The notes beneath the pieces are model-generated. The model saw nothing but the letters and a program-made list of their open reading frames with translations, did no database searches and had not been told where the DNA came from. A DNA stretch of 28,251 nucleotides, from positions 1 to 28,251 of the forward strand of contig JBEBXQ010000054.1 of NCBI GenBank assembly GCA_040391535.1, read 5' to 3'. Numbering within the stretch: the first letter of the stretch is position 1; each line of letters starts with the position of its first letter. Positions 25,754 to 28,251 of the stretch are shown here, in pieces. The translations under genes and the position numbers were made by a program. This DNA comes from JBEBXQ01 sp040391535 (GTDB lineage Bacteria > Bacteroidota > Bacteroidia > Cytophagales > Spirosomataceae).

Positions 25754-25792
25754 TCAATAATACGGAGAAATAAAAAACAGGAAATAAAGATT

Positions 25793-25833
25793 AAAAATAT
25801 CCCTCTTTTGAGGAGTAAAGACAACATCATGAT
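25793..25833 (+). repeat. Duplicated leader before member F (copy 2)
   Basis: AAAAATATC (25793-25801), then CTCTTTTGAGGAG, then TAAAGACAACATCATGAT (25816-25833), the last identical to 23386-23403. It is about five bases shorter than the copy before E. GAGGAG here lies 14 to 19 bases ahead of the ATG. Confidence 0.55.
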
Positions 25834-28210
25834 TAAAAATTATTTCAAAATAGCCTGGCGGAATCTGATGCGGCACAAATCGTTTTCTTTGCTGAATATC
25901 AGCGGGCTTGCCATTGGTTTGGCGTCAAGTATGCTGATATTATCCTGGGTGCAGCATGAGCGGGGCTATGATAAATTTCACAGCCATGAAGACCGGATTT
26001 TTCGCATTACGGCAGGGTTCAATGATGACTTCAAATCAGCGGTGGTTCCTTCTCCTTTAGGCCCCGAGCTTAAAGAGAAAATGGCTGAAGTGAATGATTT
26101 TGTGCGTGTGAGTATTCCGGTAACCTCCTTTTTTGAGTATAACAATAACCGGTATGAAGAAAAAGCCGGGTTTTATGCCGACAGTACCTTTTTAAATGTA
26201 TTCACCTTTCCGCTCATCGCCGGTGATAAAGCTACAGCCCTCCACCAGCCGGATGGTATTTTGATGACAGAGCGCATGGCTAAAAAATATTTCAATGACC
26301 AGAATGCTATCGGGAAAGTTCTGAAACTGAACAATGTACAGCAGGTAAAGGTAACCGGTGTATTAGCTGATATCCCCGTAAACTCTCATCTGCAATTTGA
26401 TTATATACTGCCTTTTACATCGCTTCATAAAGACCAGCCGCTGTATCCGAACGAAGATTGGCGAAATTTTATCTATTACAGCTATCTCCGGTTTAATCCG
26501 GGATCTTCAGCAAGTCCTGTACAGAACAAAATGCTGGAGAACCGTATAACGGATATTTACCGGGGACATGTGGACGGTACTTTGCTGAAAACAAATTTTA
26601 AGCTACAGGCCCTGGGAGATATTCATCTGCATTCTCAGAACCTTCAGGTTGATCTGGCCGGGCATGGAAATTACCAATACGTTAATACTTTATTTTTAGT
26701 AGCTGTTTTTATACTGATAGTGGCCTGTATCAACTTTATGAATCTGGCCACAGCCCGGTCGGCAAGGCGGGCCAAAGAAGTGGGTCTGCGGAAAGTTATC
26801 GGGGCAAACCGCAAACAACTGATCGTGCAGTTCCTGGGTGAGGCATTGCTGATTTCCTATCTTTCATTAATGCTTGCCGTAGCGCTCGCCGGGTTATTCA
26901 TGCCACTGTTCACGCATTTGTCAGGAGTATCCCTCACAAGGAATTTCTTTAATCCTGGCTTCATGGTGCTGGTTTCAGGTATAGCTACATTGGCCGGAAT
27001 TACAGCCGGGTTATATCCTGCTTTGTATCTTTCGGGCTTTAAGCCAATTAAAGTACTGAAAGGTGTTTTTGAAGGCAGCCATGGCGGAAACCTTATTTTC
27101 AGGAATGTCCTGGTTGTGGTTCAGTTTGTAATTTCCATTTCACTGCTGGTAGGTACGATTGTTGCGCATCAGCAGTTAAATTATCTGAAAAACAGAAACC
27201 CGGGCTTTGATAAATCAGGGTTGGTGTATGTCCCGATGACCGGTGATATATGGAGTCAGCAGCAGGCTTACAGAAACGCGCTTCGGGAAAATCCCTTCAC
27301 TTCCAACTTCACGATTATTGATGAAGTTCCTTCTAATCTCAGAAGCGGCACGATTGATTATTACTATGAAGGTAAAGATCCCAATTCTTCCCTTATCGTC
27401 CCTACAATGGATGTAGGAGAAGGTTTTTTTGATGTTTTTGATATGCAACTGATCGCTGGCCGTTCTTTTTCAAACCAATTCGGAAGCGACTCAGGCAATT
27501 ACGTAGTCAACGAAACGCTGGTTAAGATTATGGGACTTACACCTGAAGAGGCGATAGACAAACCTTTTTCACTCTGGAGTAAAAAGGGTAATATCATCGG
27601 GGTGGTTAAGGACTTTAATTTCAAACCCGCCAGCCAGATCATCGAACCGCTTATTCTGCAATATAATGATTGGGGAGGTATGATTGTCGTTAAGGCACAG
27701 GAACAACAATTGGAACCCACCATAAAAGCGCTGGAAAAAATAAATGCCAGCCTTAATCCTCATTTTGCGTTTTCGTATGGCTTCGTAGACCAGGATCTGG
27801 AAAAACTGTATCGCAGCGAGCAACGGTTGAGCAATCTTTTCAATTTTTTTGCCGCATTGGCCATTTTCGTTTCCTGCCTCGGCCTTTATGGCTTATCGGC
27901 TTATATAGCAGAGCGCAGATCAAAGGAAATAGGAATAAGAAAAATACTGGGTTCATCCCCGATGAACATCTTTTATCTGCTGTCAAAAAGTTTCCTGGGG
28001 CTGGTCATTATCGCGATATGTATTGCGCTTCCTGTCTCATGGTATGCCAGCAGTATATGGATTGAGGGGTTTGCCTACAGAATTGATATAAGCTGGGGTA
28101 TTCTTGTCCTGGCATCATGTATAGCGGTCGGCACGGCCATGTTCACCACGAGTTACCAGGCATGGAAGTCGGCCTGCATCAACCCTGTGAAGTCGCTGAG
28201 GGCGGAGTAA
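25829..28210 (+). CDS. MacB/FtsX-type ABC transporter permease (array member F)
   Basis: A 793-residue paralog, the last complete one in the window, 75 bases after E. The ATG at 25829 (MIKNYFKIAWRN) was chosen because it aligns with the shared N-terminus; an in-frame TTG at 25808 would add seven unrelated residues. TMs lie at about 20-41, 284-306, 340-362, 376-402, 426-446, 670-692, 720-740 and 754-776, with periplasmic domains at about 45-282 and 450-668. Loop motifs are KEVGLRKVIGAN (316-327) and KEIGIRKILGSS (699-710). It ends NPVKSLRAE. No terminator follows in the remaining 41 bases, so the array or its transcript may continue past the edge. Confidence 0.9.
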   Translation: MIKNYFKIAWRNLMRHKSFSLLNISGLAIGLASSMLILSWVQHERGYDKFHSHEDRIFRITAGFNDDFKSAVVPSPLGPELKEKMAEVNDFVRVSIPVTSFFEYNNNRYEEKAGFYADSTFLNVFTFPLIAGDKATALHQPDGILMTERMAKKYFNDQNAIGKVLKLNNVQQVKVTGVLADIPVNSHLQFDYILPFTSLHKDQPLYPNEDWRNFIYYSYLRFNPGSSASPVQNKMLENRITDIYRGHVDGTLLKTNFKLQALGDIHLHSQNLQVDLAGHGNYQYVNTLFLVAVFILIVACINFMNLATARSARRAKEVGLRKVIGANRKQLIVQFLGEALLISYLSLMLAVALAGLFMPLFTHLSGVSLTRNFFNPGFMVLVSGIATLAGITAGLYPALYLSGFKPIKVLKGVFEGSHGGNLIFRNVLVVVQFVISISLLVGTIVAHQQLNYLKNRNPGFDKSGLVYVPMTGDIWSQQQAYRNALRENPFTSNFTIIDEVPSNLRSGTIDYYYEGKDPNSSLIVPTMDVGEGFFDVFDMQLIAGRSFSNQFGSDSGNYVVNETLVKIMGLTPEEAIDKPFSLWSKKGNIIGVVKDFNFKPASQIIEPLILQYNDWGGMIVVKAQEQQLEPTIKALEKINASLNPHFAFSYGFVDQDLEKLYRSEQRLSNLFNFFAALAIFVSCLGLYGLSAYIAERRSKEIGIRKILGSSPMNIFYLLSKSFLGLVIIAICIALPVSWYASSIWIEGFAYRIDISWGILVLASCIAVGTAMFTTSYQAWKSACINPVKSLRAE

Positions 28211-28251
28211 AAAGGATAACCGGAGGATTAAGTGTTTCAAAAGATTGTCCA

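Noticed and set aside
13506..28210. Possible CRISPR, IS or phage content within the repeated region
   Set aside because: The repetition is explained by paralogous permease genes; there are no short regularly spaced repeats, transposase or integrase genes.

Overview
The window reads as a chromosomal segment of a Bacteroidota bacterium, probably of the Cytophagales (Dyadobacter/Spirosoma-like); the lower rank is a guess. Support for the phylum: promoter-like sequences of the type TAnnTTTG with an upstream TTG, weak or absent Shine-Dalgarno sequences, a 391-residue AIR synthase of the form I associate with this phylum, a secreted ThuA/dehydrogenase fusion, and an array of large MacB/FtsX-type permeases beginning near MIKNYFKIAWRN and ending near NPVKSLRxE. 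No phage, IS, tRNA, rRNA or CRISPR was seen.

Region 1 (1-6973): a minus-strand cluster of three genes for sugar or polyol oxidation. It holds a TIM-barrel isomerase/epimerase (5140-5973), a Gfo/Idh/MocA oxidoreductase (3956-5077) and a very large lipoprotein or exported protein (219-3938) that joins a ThuA domain, a beta-propeller dehydrogenase domain, HEAT-like repeats, a CARDB-like domain and an azurin-type copper domain. It ends at a clear rho-independent terminator (71-109). A divergent AraC-type regulator with a cupin sensor (6104-6973) shares the intergenic region and probably controls it. Two of the enzymes have changed active-site signatures.

Region 2 (7065-13242): ordinary chromosomal genes. 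These are an APC-family amino acid permease, a HxpB-like HAD sugar phosphatase on the other strand, an acyl-CoA dehydrogenase, a second cupin-AraC regulator behind an unusual promoter with three -7 elements, and purM, which has a perfect hairpin just before its start codon and a strong terminator after it.

Region 3 (13243-28251): six consecutive same-strand paralogous ABC-transporter permeases of about 780-800 residues, called A to F here, with no ATPase, membrane fusion protein or outer-membrane partner beside them. Their ends and their cytoplasmic-loop motifs are conserved while the periplasmic domains diverge, as expected if they share one ATPase and differ in what they bind or move. C and D share a 107-bp block identical in every base at their 3' ends although the rest of the two genes is divergent, which points to recent gene conversion. 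D is the outlier of the array. A phased GAACA/TGTTC repeat lies in front of A, and a duplicated leader precedes E and F. The array runs up to the right edge, so its true end and any ATPase may lie outside the window.
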